From: Clostridia bacterium
Lineage (GTDB): Bacteria; Bacillota; Clostridia; Christensenellales; Aristaeellaceae
Direction of reading: 5' to 3'
DNA: 23,227 nucleotides
Assembly: GCA_900769075.1 (NCBI GenBank)
Contig: CAAGFE010000075.1
Span: 1-23,227 of the forward strand
The notes below the pieces were generated by a model, which saw nothing but the letters and a program-made list of their open reading frames with translations, was not told the DNA's origin and searched no databases. Shown in pieces: positions 1 through 6,467 of the stretch; positions within the stretch are counted from its first letter, which is position 1; each line of letters opens with the position of its first letter. Both the position numbers and the translations under genes were made by a program.

Positions 1-140
1 CCCTTCGTTCGGGTAAGGAAGCTTTTCCTGGCGGAAAAGCACGAAAATCGCAGCACAGGGGCATTGCCCCGTTTAACCGCCCCGAAGGGGCTCGCCGATT
101 TTCGATCTATAGTCGAAGGGCCTGCGGGCCCTCCGACGCC
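1..140 (-). repeat. Structured 140-bp dispersed repeat, left copy
   Basis: This copy matches the reverse complement of 23049-23188 at 138 of 140 positions; the differences are at 12 and 110. It is rich in self-complementary segments: 21-28 pairs with 33-40 (8 bp, TGGC loop), 42-50 with 96-104 (9 bp), 58-62 with 66-70 (5 bp), 79-83 with 87-91 (5 bp, GAA loop), and 112-122 with 127-137 (10 of 11 bp, TGCG loop). Both differences fall outside these stems. Read on the minus strand it follows the 3' end of the URO-D-family gene. It may continue beyond the window edge. It could be a REP/MITE-like mobile unit or a structured RNA; no protein function is apparent. Confidence 0.9.
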
Positions 141-164
141 ACCCATGGGTTTGTTGATGGTCTG

Positions 165-192
165 AAAGAAGGAGCCGTCTGACTCCTTCTTT
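165..192 (-). terminator. Terminator-like hairpin after the URO-D-family gene
   Basis: Arms 165-174 (AAAGAAGGAG) and 183-192 (CTCCTTCTTT) form a perfect 10-bp stem with an 8-nt loop, starting 10 nt past the stop codon of the minus-strand gene. The U-rich 3' arm (UUCUUU) supplies a modest U-tract. The sequence after it on the minus strand, TTCAG-NN-CATCAACAA, is also found after the hairpin next to the right-hand repeat. Confidence 0.65.
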
Positions 193-202
193 GGGATGCT
201 CA

Positions 203-1432
203 TCAGCCTTCCAGGCCCTTGCGAGCCAGCTCCACAAAGCGATGCACCTTTTTGGCGGAAGAACCAATCATGTACACATCGCGCTGGATGATTTCGATCT
301 TGCAGCCTTTGGCAGCCTTCGCGGTCTTGCGGAAGCAGGCCAGAGTGGCCTCCTCGTCCAGCTCGGGGGTATCCATGCCCAGGATGGTGGCCGGCGGCTT
401 GCGCAGGAAGGTTACGCCGGTACCGCGCAGCCGTTCACCCATGAATTCCTCGTCACACCAAGGGGAGATGGACACCTTGCGCAGATGTTCAATGCCGGAC
501 AGGCAGCTGTCCCAGATAGGATGTGTTGCCTCACAGCAGCCGTAGCTGATCAGGCCAAAATGCTCCATGACCTTCCGATAGTACGGGAACACCAGCTCCC
601 GATACATCTCGGGGGATACCCCGGAGGTTTCCTGGGAATCCATGAAAAGCCACATGTCCTTCAGCCTGGCATGGGGCTGGTCATCCGGCAGTTCGTTGGT
701 GAAGCAGTAGGTTCCCTGGCACAGGTGCTGCATGCGGGCGGCCGTATGCAGGGTGCCGCTGGCCTCCTGGGCCTTGAAAAATTCGATGTAATCATCCGTC
801 AGGCGATCCAGCATGGCGGTGAAGCGCTCCTCATCGTCAATCATCGCCATATACATATCATCCATGTTCATGATATGCACGATGTCCTGCATGGGCGTAC
901 AGTAGGCTGCGTTCGAAATGCGCCTGACCGGCAGAATGTCCCCGAACACGTCCTGCGCCTCGGCGATGCGCTGCTGCGCCCAGTCCTCCCGCACGGCAAA
1001 GGTGGACTTCCCCAGCAGGTGCTCATCCTCCTCCAGGTCATGCAGGTAAGGGATAAAGTGATGGCCCAACCCTTTCGTGTGCTGGGACTTCACCGGCAGG
1101 CCAAAGGGGGTGAACTGGTACTGATCTGCCGCCTCGAAGTAATCCGGCACGAGGGTATCATCCTCAAACTGGGTGAAATTGATGATCGGCCGGAGCATCT
1201 GGCGTTCGATCCGGCGGGCCTCCTCCCCTTCGCACCGCATCATGGCGGGCATCAGTTGATGCTCGAAGGTGTTGATTTCGATGCGAATCAGCGGCCTGGT
1301 CACCTGGGTTTTGCTCTCGCCGTTGGCCATCCAGTCGGCGTAGGTCTGCTGATTGCGGGGGGAATGGGCCAGCTCCAGCTGGTAACGGGCCAGGTCGCGC
1401 AGAATCTCGCGGTCCTTTGCGGAAATACTCAT
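203..1432 (-). CDS. URO-D superfamily corrinoid methyltransferase (putative substrate-specific MT I)
   Basis: The product is 409 aa and resembles uroporphyrinogen decarboxylase-fold methyltransferases, which move methyl groups between substrates and corrinoid proteins rather than acting on haem precursors. The ATG at 1432 is chosen because AAAGGAGG lies 6 nt upstream; an in-frame ATG at 1459 lacks such a site. A Cys-Cys pair at 299-300 (YGCCE) followed by His304 lies where zinc-ligand motifs occur in this superfamily. No signal peptide is seen, so the protein is cytoplasmic. It diverges from an AraC regulator and lies beside a corrinoid protein, a second methyltransferase and a corrinoid activator. 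I infer it is the enzyme that demethylates the substrate. URO-D-like enzymes are known in O-demethylase systems of acetogens, but the substrate here (methoxy compound, methylamine or other) cannot be told. A true HemE role is unlikely from context. Confidence 0.8.
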   Translation of the reverse strand: MSISAKDREILRDLARYQLELAHSPRNQQTYADWMANGESKTQVTRPLIRIEINTFEHQLMPAMMRCEGEEARRIERQMLRPIINFTQFEDDTLVPDYFEAADQYQFTPFGLPVKSQHTKGLGHHFIPYLHDLEEDEHLLGKSTFAVREDWAQQRIAEAQDVFGDILPVRRISNAAYCTPMQDIVHIMNMDDMYMAMIDDEERFTAMLDRLTDDYIEFFKAQEASGTLHTAARMQHLCQGTYCFTNELPDDQPHARLKDMWLFMDSQETSGVSPEMYRELVFPYYRKVMEHFGLISYGCCEATHPIWDSCLSGIEHLRKVSISPWCDEEFMGERLRGTGVTFLRKPPATILGMDTPELDEEATLACFRKTAKAAKGCKIEIIQRDVYMIGSSAKKVHRFVELARKGLEG

Positions 1433-1449
1433 GGGGCGCCTCCTTTTGA

Positions 1450-1463
1450 ATGCATCCATGCAT
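1450..1463. promoter_or_regulatory. ATGCAT-CC-ATGCAT dyad, candidate operator
   Basis: Two perfect ATGCAT palindromes separated by CC lie 18 bp upstream of the URO-D-family start, within the divergent control region shared with the AraC gene. The position suits a regulator site controlling the methyltransferase. No strong promoter for that gene was recognised, which would fit activator dependence. The function is inferred from symmetry and position only. Confidence 0.35.
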
Positions 1464-1474
1464 ATCGTCGTTTC

Positions 1475-1504
1475 TTGACATTTTCCACCGGGATTGGGTA
1501 TAAT
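1475..1504 (+). promoter_or_regulatory. SigA-type promoter of the AraC regulator gene
   Basis: A consensus TTGACA at 1475-1480 and a consensus TATAAT at 1499-1504 are separated by 18 bp. The predicted start of transcription is near 1511, about 28 nt before the regulator's ATG. The motif at 1513-1524 would lie at about +2 to +13, a position that suits autorepression. Confidence 0.8.
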
Positions 1505-1512
1505 GAATGATC

Positions 1513-1524
1513 GAAATCCTGTGA
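1513..1524 (+). promoter_or_regulatory. GAAATCCTGTGA motif, candidate AraC-regulator site (copy 1)
   Basis: This 12-mer recurs with one substitution (T to C at position 10) at 2440-2451, upstream of the corrinoid-protein gene. The two copies lie in the two intergenic regions flanking the AraC gene, in the same orientation. This copy is just downstream of the predicted promoter. Shared control by the AraC protein is an inference. Confidence 0.4.
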
Positions 1525-1538
1525 ATTGAGGTGACAGG

Positions 1539-2384
1539 ATGAATCTGGATCCGCAGTATTACGAAGCGTCCTCCGTGCATTACTATGTCCCCCAGCCAGC
1601 CGGGCGGGAAACACTGCTGTACTATCCCATCAGCGTGGGGTACTTTGACTGCAAGCCTACCTACGCGCTCCAGCGCAACGTGTTCTCCAGCTATCTGCTG
1701 CTGGTCATGCTGACCGGTTCCCTCGCCTATCAGACCCGTCGAAGCCGCGGCACTGCCCGCGCCGGTCAGGTGCTTCTGCTGGACTGCAACGCGCCCCACG
1801 CCTATGCCGCACAGGGGCGGTGCTCATTCACGTTCGTGCATTTCGCAGGGGCGCAGAGCAAGGAGCTGTATGAGGAGATCGAGCGTTCCGTGGGAAACCT
1901 GATCCCCATGCACGACCCCAACACCCTGCATGAGGCGATCGGCGAGATGCTCTCCAGCATGCGGTCCGACCGGCGGATGAACGAGGGGGAAGCATCCGCC
2001 CTCATTTACGGCATGCTGATGAAGCTGCTGGAGCAAAGCGGCACGTCGGGAGCGGGCGGAAGCGCCAACCCGGTGGTGGATCGGGCGATCGCCTACATTC
2101 AGGCCCACCTGTCGGATCGGCTGTCCGTGGAAGAAATCTCAGCCGGCGTCGGGTATTCCCCCGGCTATTTCTCCCACCTTTTTGCTGAAGAAACCGGCTT
2201 GACCCCTTACCAGTTTATCGTCAAGAGCCGAGTGGAGCAATCGCAGCAATTCCTCAAGACCACCCGCCTGACGGTGCAGGAGATTGCCTTCCAGTGCGGC
2301 TTCAACAGCGCGGCGAATTTCTGCTATACCTTCAAGAAGTTCACCGGCGTTTCACCCCAGGGCTACCGCAGGCGTCCTCTCTGA
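1539..2384 (+). CDS. AraC-family transcriptional regulator
   Basis: The product is 281 aa. The C-terminal ~100 residues form an AraC-type DNA-binding domain with two helix-turn-helix units (one around LSVEEISAGVGYSPGYFSHL, one around TVQEIAFQCGFNSAANFCYT), ending with the typical GVSPQGYRR segment. The N-terminal ~170 residues look like a cupin-type ligand-sensing domain. TTGAGGTG just upstream serves as the ribosome binding site. The gene has its own consensus promoter and diverges from the URO-D-family methyltransferase, with the corrinoid-protein gene downstream in the same direction. This suggests it senses the methylated substrate or a product and controls both flanking transcription units. 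The ligand is unknown. The family assignment is firm; the target assignment rests on position. Confidence 0.92.
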   Translation: MNLDPQYYEASSVHYYVPQPAGRETLLYYPISVGYFDCKPTYALQRNVFSSYLLLVMLTGSLAYQTRRSRGTARAGQVLLLDCNAPHAYAAQGRCSFTFVHFAGAQSKELYEEIERSVGNLIPMHDPNTLHEAIGEMLSSMRSDRRMNEGEASALIYGMLMKLLEQSGTSGAGGSANPVVDRAIAYIQAHLSDRLSVEEISAGVGYSPGYFSHLFAEETGLTPYQFIVKSRVEQSQQFLKTTRLTVQEIAFQCGFNSAANFCYTFKKFTGVSPQGYRRRPL

Positions 2385-2439
2385 GTCATCTTATCACACA
2401 CCGCCGTTTTTCCATATCAGAAAATGCGGCATAGTTTTA

Positions 2440-2451
2440 GAAATCCTGCGA
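2440..2451 (+). promoter_or_regulatory. GAAATCCTGCGA motif, candidate AraC-regulator site (copy 2)
   Basis: This is the second copy of the 12-mer at 1513-1524 (11 of 12 identical). It lies in the 290-bp AT-rich gap between the AraC gene and the corrinoid-protein gene, about 165 bp upstream of the predicted -10 at 2616. That distance would suit an upstream activator site. Apart from this motif and the promoter, no coding sequence was seen in the gap 2385-2674. Confidence 0.35.
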
Positions 2452-2612
2452 TTCATTTCTTTACCCTCGGAAAGTTGCCCAATTCGTGGGGGATCAGGTC
2501 AATATTTGTCCCGATCAGCTATTCCCAGGGCGAATGGCACGGGATGCCTTCGCAAGACAGCAGGATTTTTATATTCTATCATTCTTTTTTTATATATTTC
2601 GGCAGGTGAAGA

Positions 2613-2621
2613 TGCTATACT
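2613..2621 (+). promoter_or_regulatory. Extended -10 promoter of the corrinoid methyltransferase operon
   Basis: TG-C-TATACT is a good extended -10 element, about 54 bp before the corrinoid-protein start. No convincing -35 box lies 17 bp upstream, where the sequence is T/A-rich. A weak -35 with an upstream regulator motif would fit an activated promoter. Confidence 0.5.
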
Positions 2622-2674
2622 GCATGCAGCCGGGTGTACCCCGCAGCAAGAGATGCCGCAAGGAGGCAAAACAT

Positions 2675-3301
2675 ATGCTTTCACAGATTTCCGAAAACCT
2701 GCAGAAGGGCAAGGCCAAGGTTGTCAAGCAGCTGGTGCAGGAGGCCATTGACGCAGGGATTTCCGCCCAGGACATCCTCGAGAAGGGGCTGATCGCCGGT
2801 ATGAACGTGGTGGGCGAAAAGTTCCGCAACAACGAGATTTTCGTGCCCGAGGTGCTGGTGGCCGCCCGTGCGCTGAACATGGGTTCCGCGCTGCTCAAGC
2901 CCCTGCTGGCAGCCGATGGGGTGAAGGCCAGCGGCCGTGTGTGCATCGGCACCGTCCAGGGCGATCTGCACGACATTGGCAAGAACCTGGTCAAGATGAT
3001 GATGGAGGGCAAGGGCCTGGAGGTGATTGATCTGGGTACCGACGTTGCGCCCGAAACCTTCGTGCAGACGGCGATTGACCAGGACTGCCAGATCATCTGC
3101 TGCTCCGCGCTGCTGACCACGACCATGCCGACCATGGGCGAAGTCGTGAAAGCCGCCGAGGCTGCCGGTATCCGGGAGAAGGTCAAGATCATGATCGGCG
3201 GCGCCCCCGTGACCCAGGCCTTCTGTGAGGAGATCGGCGCGGATGCCTACACCCCTGACGCTGCGTCTGCGGCGGATGCGGCCGTTGCTTTCTGTGCCTG
3301 A
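2675..3301 (+). CDS. Methyltransferase corrinoid protein (MtbC/MttC/MtaC-like)
   Basis: The 208-aa product is a cobalamin carrier that accepts a methyl group from a substrate-specific methyltransferase and donates it to a second one. Residues ~1-85 match the helical B12-binding cap domain. Residues ~90-208 match the Rossmann-like B12-binding domain, with the signature D97-x-H99-x-x-G102 (GDLHDIGKN), where His99 is the expected lower cobalt ligand. The glycine-rich IGGAPV segment near residue 173 fits the corrinoid pocket. The ATG at 2675 is chosen for the AAGGAGG 8 nt upstream and because the cap domain begins there; longer in-frame starts add unrelated sequence. It is followed after 15 bp by the MtaA-like methyltransferase. 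The family is clear; the methyl donor is not. Confidence 0.93.
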   Translation: MLSQISENLQKGKAKVVKQLVQEAIDAGISAQDILEKGLIAGMNVVGEKFRNNEIFVPEVLVAARALNMGSALLKPLLAADGVKASGRVCIGTVQGDLHDIGKNLVKMMMEGKGLEVIDLGTDVAPETFVQTAIDQDCQIICCSALLTTTMPTMGEVVKAAEAAGIREKVKIMIGGAPVTQAFCEEIGADAYTPDAASAADAAVAFCA

Positions 3302-3316
3302 TACGGAGGTGTACCG

Positions 3317-4309
3317 ATGAACATCCGCACACTGCTTTGGGATGCTGCCCAGGTGGGCCGCAAGCGGGCGCTGCCCATCCTTTCCTTCCCTGCGGCGCAG
3401 AAAATGGGCGTGACGGTTGAAGAGCTGGTGAAATCCGCCGAGAAGCAGGCGCAGGCGATGGAAATCATCGCCCGGGACACAACGACCGTCGCCGCTGTCA
3501 GCCTGATGGATCTCTCCGTGGAGGCGGAAGCCTTCGGCGCGCAGGTTCGCTTTGCCGCCGGCGAGGTGCCCGCCATCATCGGTCAGCTGGTTTCCGGCGA
3601 GGATGAGGCCAATGCGCTGGAGGTGCCGGAGCTTTCCGCCGGACGCGCATCCCTGTGCATCGAGGCCGTCCGCACCGCCAAGCAGCGCATCTCCGACAAG
3701 CCGGTGCTGGCTGGCATGATCGGCCCCTACTCGCTGGCGGGCCGCCTGATGGACGTGACTGAGATCATGTACCTGTGCTTTGACGAGCCGGAAACCGTCA
3801 GCACGGTGCTGGAGAAGGCCACGCAGTATCTGATCCGGTATGGACAGGCCATGAAGGACACCGGCGCCGACGGCATTGTGCTGGCAGAGCCGCTGGCGGG
3901 CATTCTCTCCGCGGATATGGCGGAGGAATTCTCCATGCCCTACGTCAAGCGAATCATCGACACGCTTCAGGACGAAAACTTTGCCGTGATTTATCACAAC
4001 TGCGGCAACAGCGTCCCCCAGATGCTGGGCAGCATCTACGCCCTTGGCGCTGCTGCATATCATTTCGGCAACGCCATCGACCTGGCGGCCGCCCTGCAGA
4101 TGACCCCGGCCGATATTCTCGTGATGGGCAACGTGGATCCCGCAGGTCAGTTCGCCGGCGGCACGGTGGAATCCATTACGGCTGCGACCCATGATCTGAT
4201 GGACAAGTGCGGCGCTTATGCCAACTTCGTGCCCTCTTCGGGCTGCGACATTCCTGCCCACGCCAAATGGGAGAACATTCACGCTTTCTTCAAGGCCGTT
4301 GATGGCTGA
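3317..4309 (+). CDS. MtaA/MtbA-like methylcorrinoid methyltransferase (URO-D family, putative MT II)
   Basis: The 330-aa product belongs to the URO-D/MtaA/CmuA family. It carries the zinc motif H227-x-C229 (YHNCGN) and a distal Cys310 (SSGC), matching the HxC...C zinc ligands of MtaA and MtbA, which bind the acceptor thiol. It is preceded by GGAGGTG and lies 15 bp after the corrinoid-protein gene, so the two are co-transcribed. In methanogens such enzymes methylate coenzyme M. In a bacterium the acceptor is more likely tetrahydrofolate or another thiol or pterin, which sequence alone cannot show. A strong terminator follows directly. An alternative is that this protein, rather than the 409-aa protein, contacts the substrate. 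Confidence 0.88.
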   Translation: MNIRTLLWDAAQVGRKRALPILSFPAAQKMGVTVEELVKSAEKQAQAMEIIARDTTTVAAVSLMDLSVEAEAFGAQVRFAAGEVPAIIGQLVSGEDEANALEVPELSAGRASLCIEAVRTAKQRISDKPVLAGMIGPYSLAGRLMDVTEIMYLCFDEPETVSTVLEKATQYLIRYGQAMKDTGADGIVLAEPLAGILSADMAEEFSMPYVKRIIDTLQDENFAVIYHNCGNSVPQMLGSIYALGAAAYHFGNAIDLAAALQMTPADILVMGNVDPAGQFAGGTVESITAATHDLMDKCGAYANFVPSSGCDIPAHAKWENIHAFFKAVDG

Positions 4310-4315
4310 TATTTC

Positions 4316-4343
4316 ACGCCCGAAGGAGTTTTCGGGCGTTTTT
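4316..4343 (+). terminator. Intra-operon rho-independent terminator
   Basis: A perfect 9-bp stem (4316-4324 with 4331-4339, ACGCCCGAA/TTCGGGCGT) with a 6-nt loop ends in a run of five T (4339-4343). Only 5 bp separate the T-run from the ribosome binding site of the next gene (GGAGG at 4349-4353), leaving no room for a separate promoter. The terminator probably lowers expression of the two downstream accessory genes relative to the carrier and methyltransferase. Confidence 0.85.
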
Positions 4344-4359
4344 CACATGGAGGAAAAAA

Positions 4360-4896
4360 ATGAATCACCAAGAACTCATTGACATCGCCATGGACGCAGG
4401 CGTCACCAAAGCAGCCGTGATTTCAGCCGACAGCATTATGCTGAGCGCAGCCTTCCGGGACATCTGCAAGCAAAACAGCTGCGGCATGTACGGTCGGTGC
4501 TGGATGTGTCCGCCGGATGTGGGCGATATCGAAGCCCTGATGGCGGAGGTGCGCAAGTACCGGCACGGATTGCTGTACCAGACCATTGCTGACATAGAGG
4601 ACAGCTTTGACATCGAGGGCATGCAGGAGGCGGCAAAGTATCATGTGCACGTCGGACAGCGGCTGGAGGCCTTCCTGATGCTGGTGCTGGACAAGCATCT
4701 CCACCTGAGCTGCGGCGGCTGCAGGATCTGCGAGCGCTGCGCCAAGCAGGACGGACTCCCCTGCCGCGATCCCGAGCGGGCCATGCCGTCCATGGAAGGC
4801 TACGGCATCGACGTATACAACACCTGCAAGCCCACACCGCTGAAGTACATCAACGGGCAGAACACGGTGACCTATTTTGGCATCGTGCTGTTTTGA
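4360..4896 (+). CDS. DUF2284 cysteine-rich putative metal-binding protein
   Basis: The 178-aa product matches DUF2284-type proteins of anaerobes. It has two cysteine clusters: C36, C41, C47 and C50 (CKQNSCGMYGRCWMC), then C118, C121, C124, C127 and C135 (CGGCRICERC). The spacing suggests iron-sulfur or other metal binding, possibly electron transfer. No signal peptide is seen. It lies between the MtaA-like gene and the corrinoid activator, which begins 9 bp later, so it is co-transcribed with the activator. DUF2284 genes are known near corrinoid methyltransferase loci, but their biochemical role is not established. I infer a part in reductive activation or corrinoid handling. Confidence 0.85.
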   Translation: MNHQELIDIAMDAGVTKAAVISADSIMLSAAFRDICKQNSCGMYGRCWMCPPDVGDIEALMAEVRKYRHGLLYQTIADIEDSFDIEGMQEAAKYHVHVGQRLEAFLMLVLDKHLHLSCGGCRICERCAKQDGLPCRDPERAMPSMEGYGIDVYNTCKPTPLKYINGQNTVTYFGIVLF

Positions 4897-4905
4897 GGTG
4901 AAAGC

Positions 4906-6384
4906 ATGGCAACACTGACCATCCGCCAGGGCCAACAAACCTGGACGGTTCCCTTTGATCCGCCCTCATCGCTGGCGGCAGTGCTGGCGAAGGCGGACAT
5001 TGACCGGGCGCAGCCCTGCGGCGGGCACGGCAAATGCGGCAAATGTGCCGTGGTGCTGTCCGGCTGCGTATCTGCCCCCAATGCGGCGGAGAAACGGCTG
5101 GGCGTGCGCCTGGCCTGTCAGGCCATCCTGACGGGGGACGCCGTCGTCACCCTGCCGACCCAGCTGCCCATGGCCCGGATTGAGGGCGGGCGCATTTCCG
5201 ATTTGGAGCCGGTTCTGCCCATGGCCGGTCGCTTCGGCGCGGCGGTTGACATCGGCACGACCACCGTTGTGCTACAGCTGTACGACCTGCATTCCGGGCG
5301 GTGCCTGAGCGCCGCCAGCATGCTCAATCCCCAGACGAGAATCGCGGCAGACGTGATCGGCCGGATTGATGCGAGCATGAAGGGCCGCTCGGAGGAATTG
5401 GAGGCCCTGATTTGTTCCGCAGTCCAGGCGCTGCTGGCTTCCGCCTGCGCCCAGGCCGAGGTGGCTTCCGCCGAGGTGGATGCGATGGTTATCACCGGCA
5501 ACACCACCATGCTTTATCTGCTGAACGGGCGCGATCCCTCTTCCCTCTCCCGAGCCCCCTTCCAGGCGGACTGCTTCTACGGCTGCGAAGCCAGGCTATT
5601 CTCCCGGCTTGTCTATATGCCCCAATGCCTCCACGCCTTTGTCGGGGCGGATACGACCTGTGCGCTGCTGGCCAGCGCCATGACCCAGCGCAGCGATACG
5701 GCGCTGCTCTGCGATGTGGGAACCAACGGCGAGCTGGCGCTGTGGCACCAGGGCAAGCTGTTCATTGCCTCCACCGCGGCAGGTCCTGCCTTTGAGGGCG
5801 CGGGCATTCGCTGCGGCTGCGCGAGCATTCCGGGCGCGATTGACCGGGCGGAGGTCGTCGGCGGTCGGATCGAATGCCACACCATTGGAGATTCCCCGGC
5901 TGTGGGCATCTGCGGCTCCGGGCTGATTGACGTTGTCGCCGCCATGCTGGAAACCGGCGATCTGGACGAAACCGGCTTCCTGGAGGCGGATGAATTCCCC
6001 TTGCGGGATCAGGCTGTGCTGGTGCAGGAGGACATCCGCGCGGTGCAGCTGGCCAAAGCGGCCACCCATGCGGGCATCATGAGCCTGCTCGCCGCGGCGG
6101 ACTGCCCGCCGGAGGAGGTCACCGCGCTCTACCTTGCGGGCGGCTTCGGCAGCCATCTGAACATCCGCAGCGCGGTGCGCATCGGGCTGATTCCTGCTGC
6201 GCTGGAGGATCGGGTGCGGGTGATTGGCAACGCTGCCCTGGATGGCGCCGCGATGCTGCTGATGGATACCCGCCTGCGCCGTCGCATTGCAGATCTGGCT
6301 GACGTGGCGACCCACGTTCGGCTGGACGGCAACGCCGAATTTGCCGAACGCTATATTGAAGCGATGATGTTCCCGGAGGAATAA
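4906..6384 (+). CDS. RACo-like reductive activator of corrinoid protein (2Fe-2S ferredoxin + ASKHA domain)
   Basis: The 492-aa product reactivates corrinoid proteins whose cobalt has oxidised from Co(I) to Co(II), using ATP and a low-potential electron. Residues 1-80 form a [2Fe-2S] ferredoxin domain with C38, C44, C47 and C71 (CGGHGKCGKC plus a distal Cys). From about residue 107 an ASKHA/DUF4445 ATPase domain starts, with the phosphate-binding VDIGTTTV and DVGTNGE segments and C-terminal GNAALDGA. GAGGTGAAAGC precedes the ATG. RACo proteins are commonly above 600 aa, so this is a short form with a reduced linker region. It is the last gene of the island and would serve the corrinoid protein at 2675-3301. 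Confidence 0.9.
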   Translation: MATLTIRQGQQTWTVPFDPPSSLAAVLAKADIDRAQPCGGHGKCGKCAVVLSGCVSAPNAAEKRLGVRLACQAILTGDAVVTLPTQLPMARIEGGRISDLEPVLPMAGRFGAAVDIGTTTVVLQLYDLHSGRCLSAASMLNPQTRIAADVIGRIDASMKGRSEELEALICSAVQALLASACAQAEVASAEVDAMVITGNTTMLYLLNGRDPSSLSRAPFQADCFYGCEARLFSRLVYMPQCLHAFVGADTTCALLASAMTQRSDTALLCDVGTNGELALWHQGKLFIASTAAGPAFEGAGIRCGCASIPGAIDRAEVVGGRIECHTIGDSPAVGICGSGLIDVVAAMLETGDLDETGFLEADEFPLRDQAVLVQEDIRAVQLAKAATHAGIMSLLAAADCPPEEVTALYLAGGFGSHLNIRSAVRIGLIPAALEDRVRVIGNAALDGAAMLLMDTRLRRRIADLADVATHVRLDGNAEFAERYIEAMMFPEE

Positions 6385-6405
6385 GTCCCTGTCGCTTCTC
6401 AATAC

Positions 6406-6455
6406 AAAAACGCCGGATGCACCGACTCTCTTCTGATCGTCAGGCGCACCCGGCG
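6406..6455 (-). terminator. Rho-independent terminator of the GH5 gene
   Basis: On the minus strand a long stem (6455-6443 with 6423-6411; CGCCGG arms perfect, with two internal mismatches) is followed by TTTTT (6410-6406). It lies in the 83-bp gap between the convergent activator and GH5 genes and would end the large minus-strand cluster. Without a T-run on the plus side it is a weaker stop for the activator gene. Confidence 0.8.
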
Positions 6456-6467
6456 CTTCTCTGTCCT

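Noticed and set aside
191..1510. Long plus-strand open frame opposite the URO-D-family gene
   Set aside because: It runs antisense through a clear family gene, has no recognisable domain and no ribosome binding site. High GC content makes such shadow frames common.
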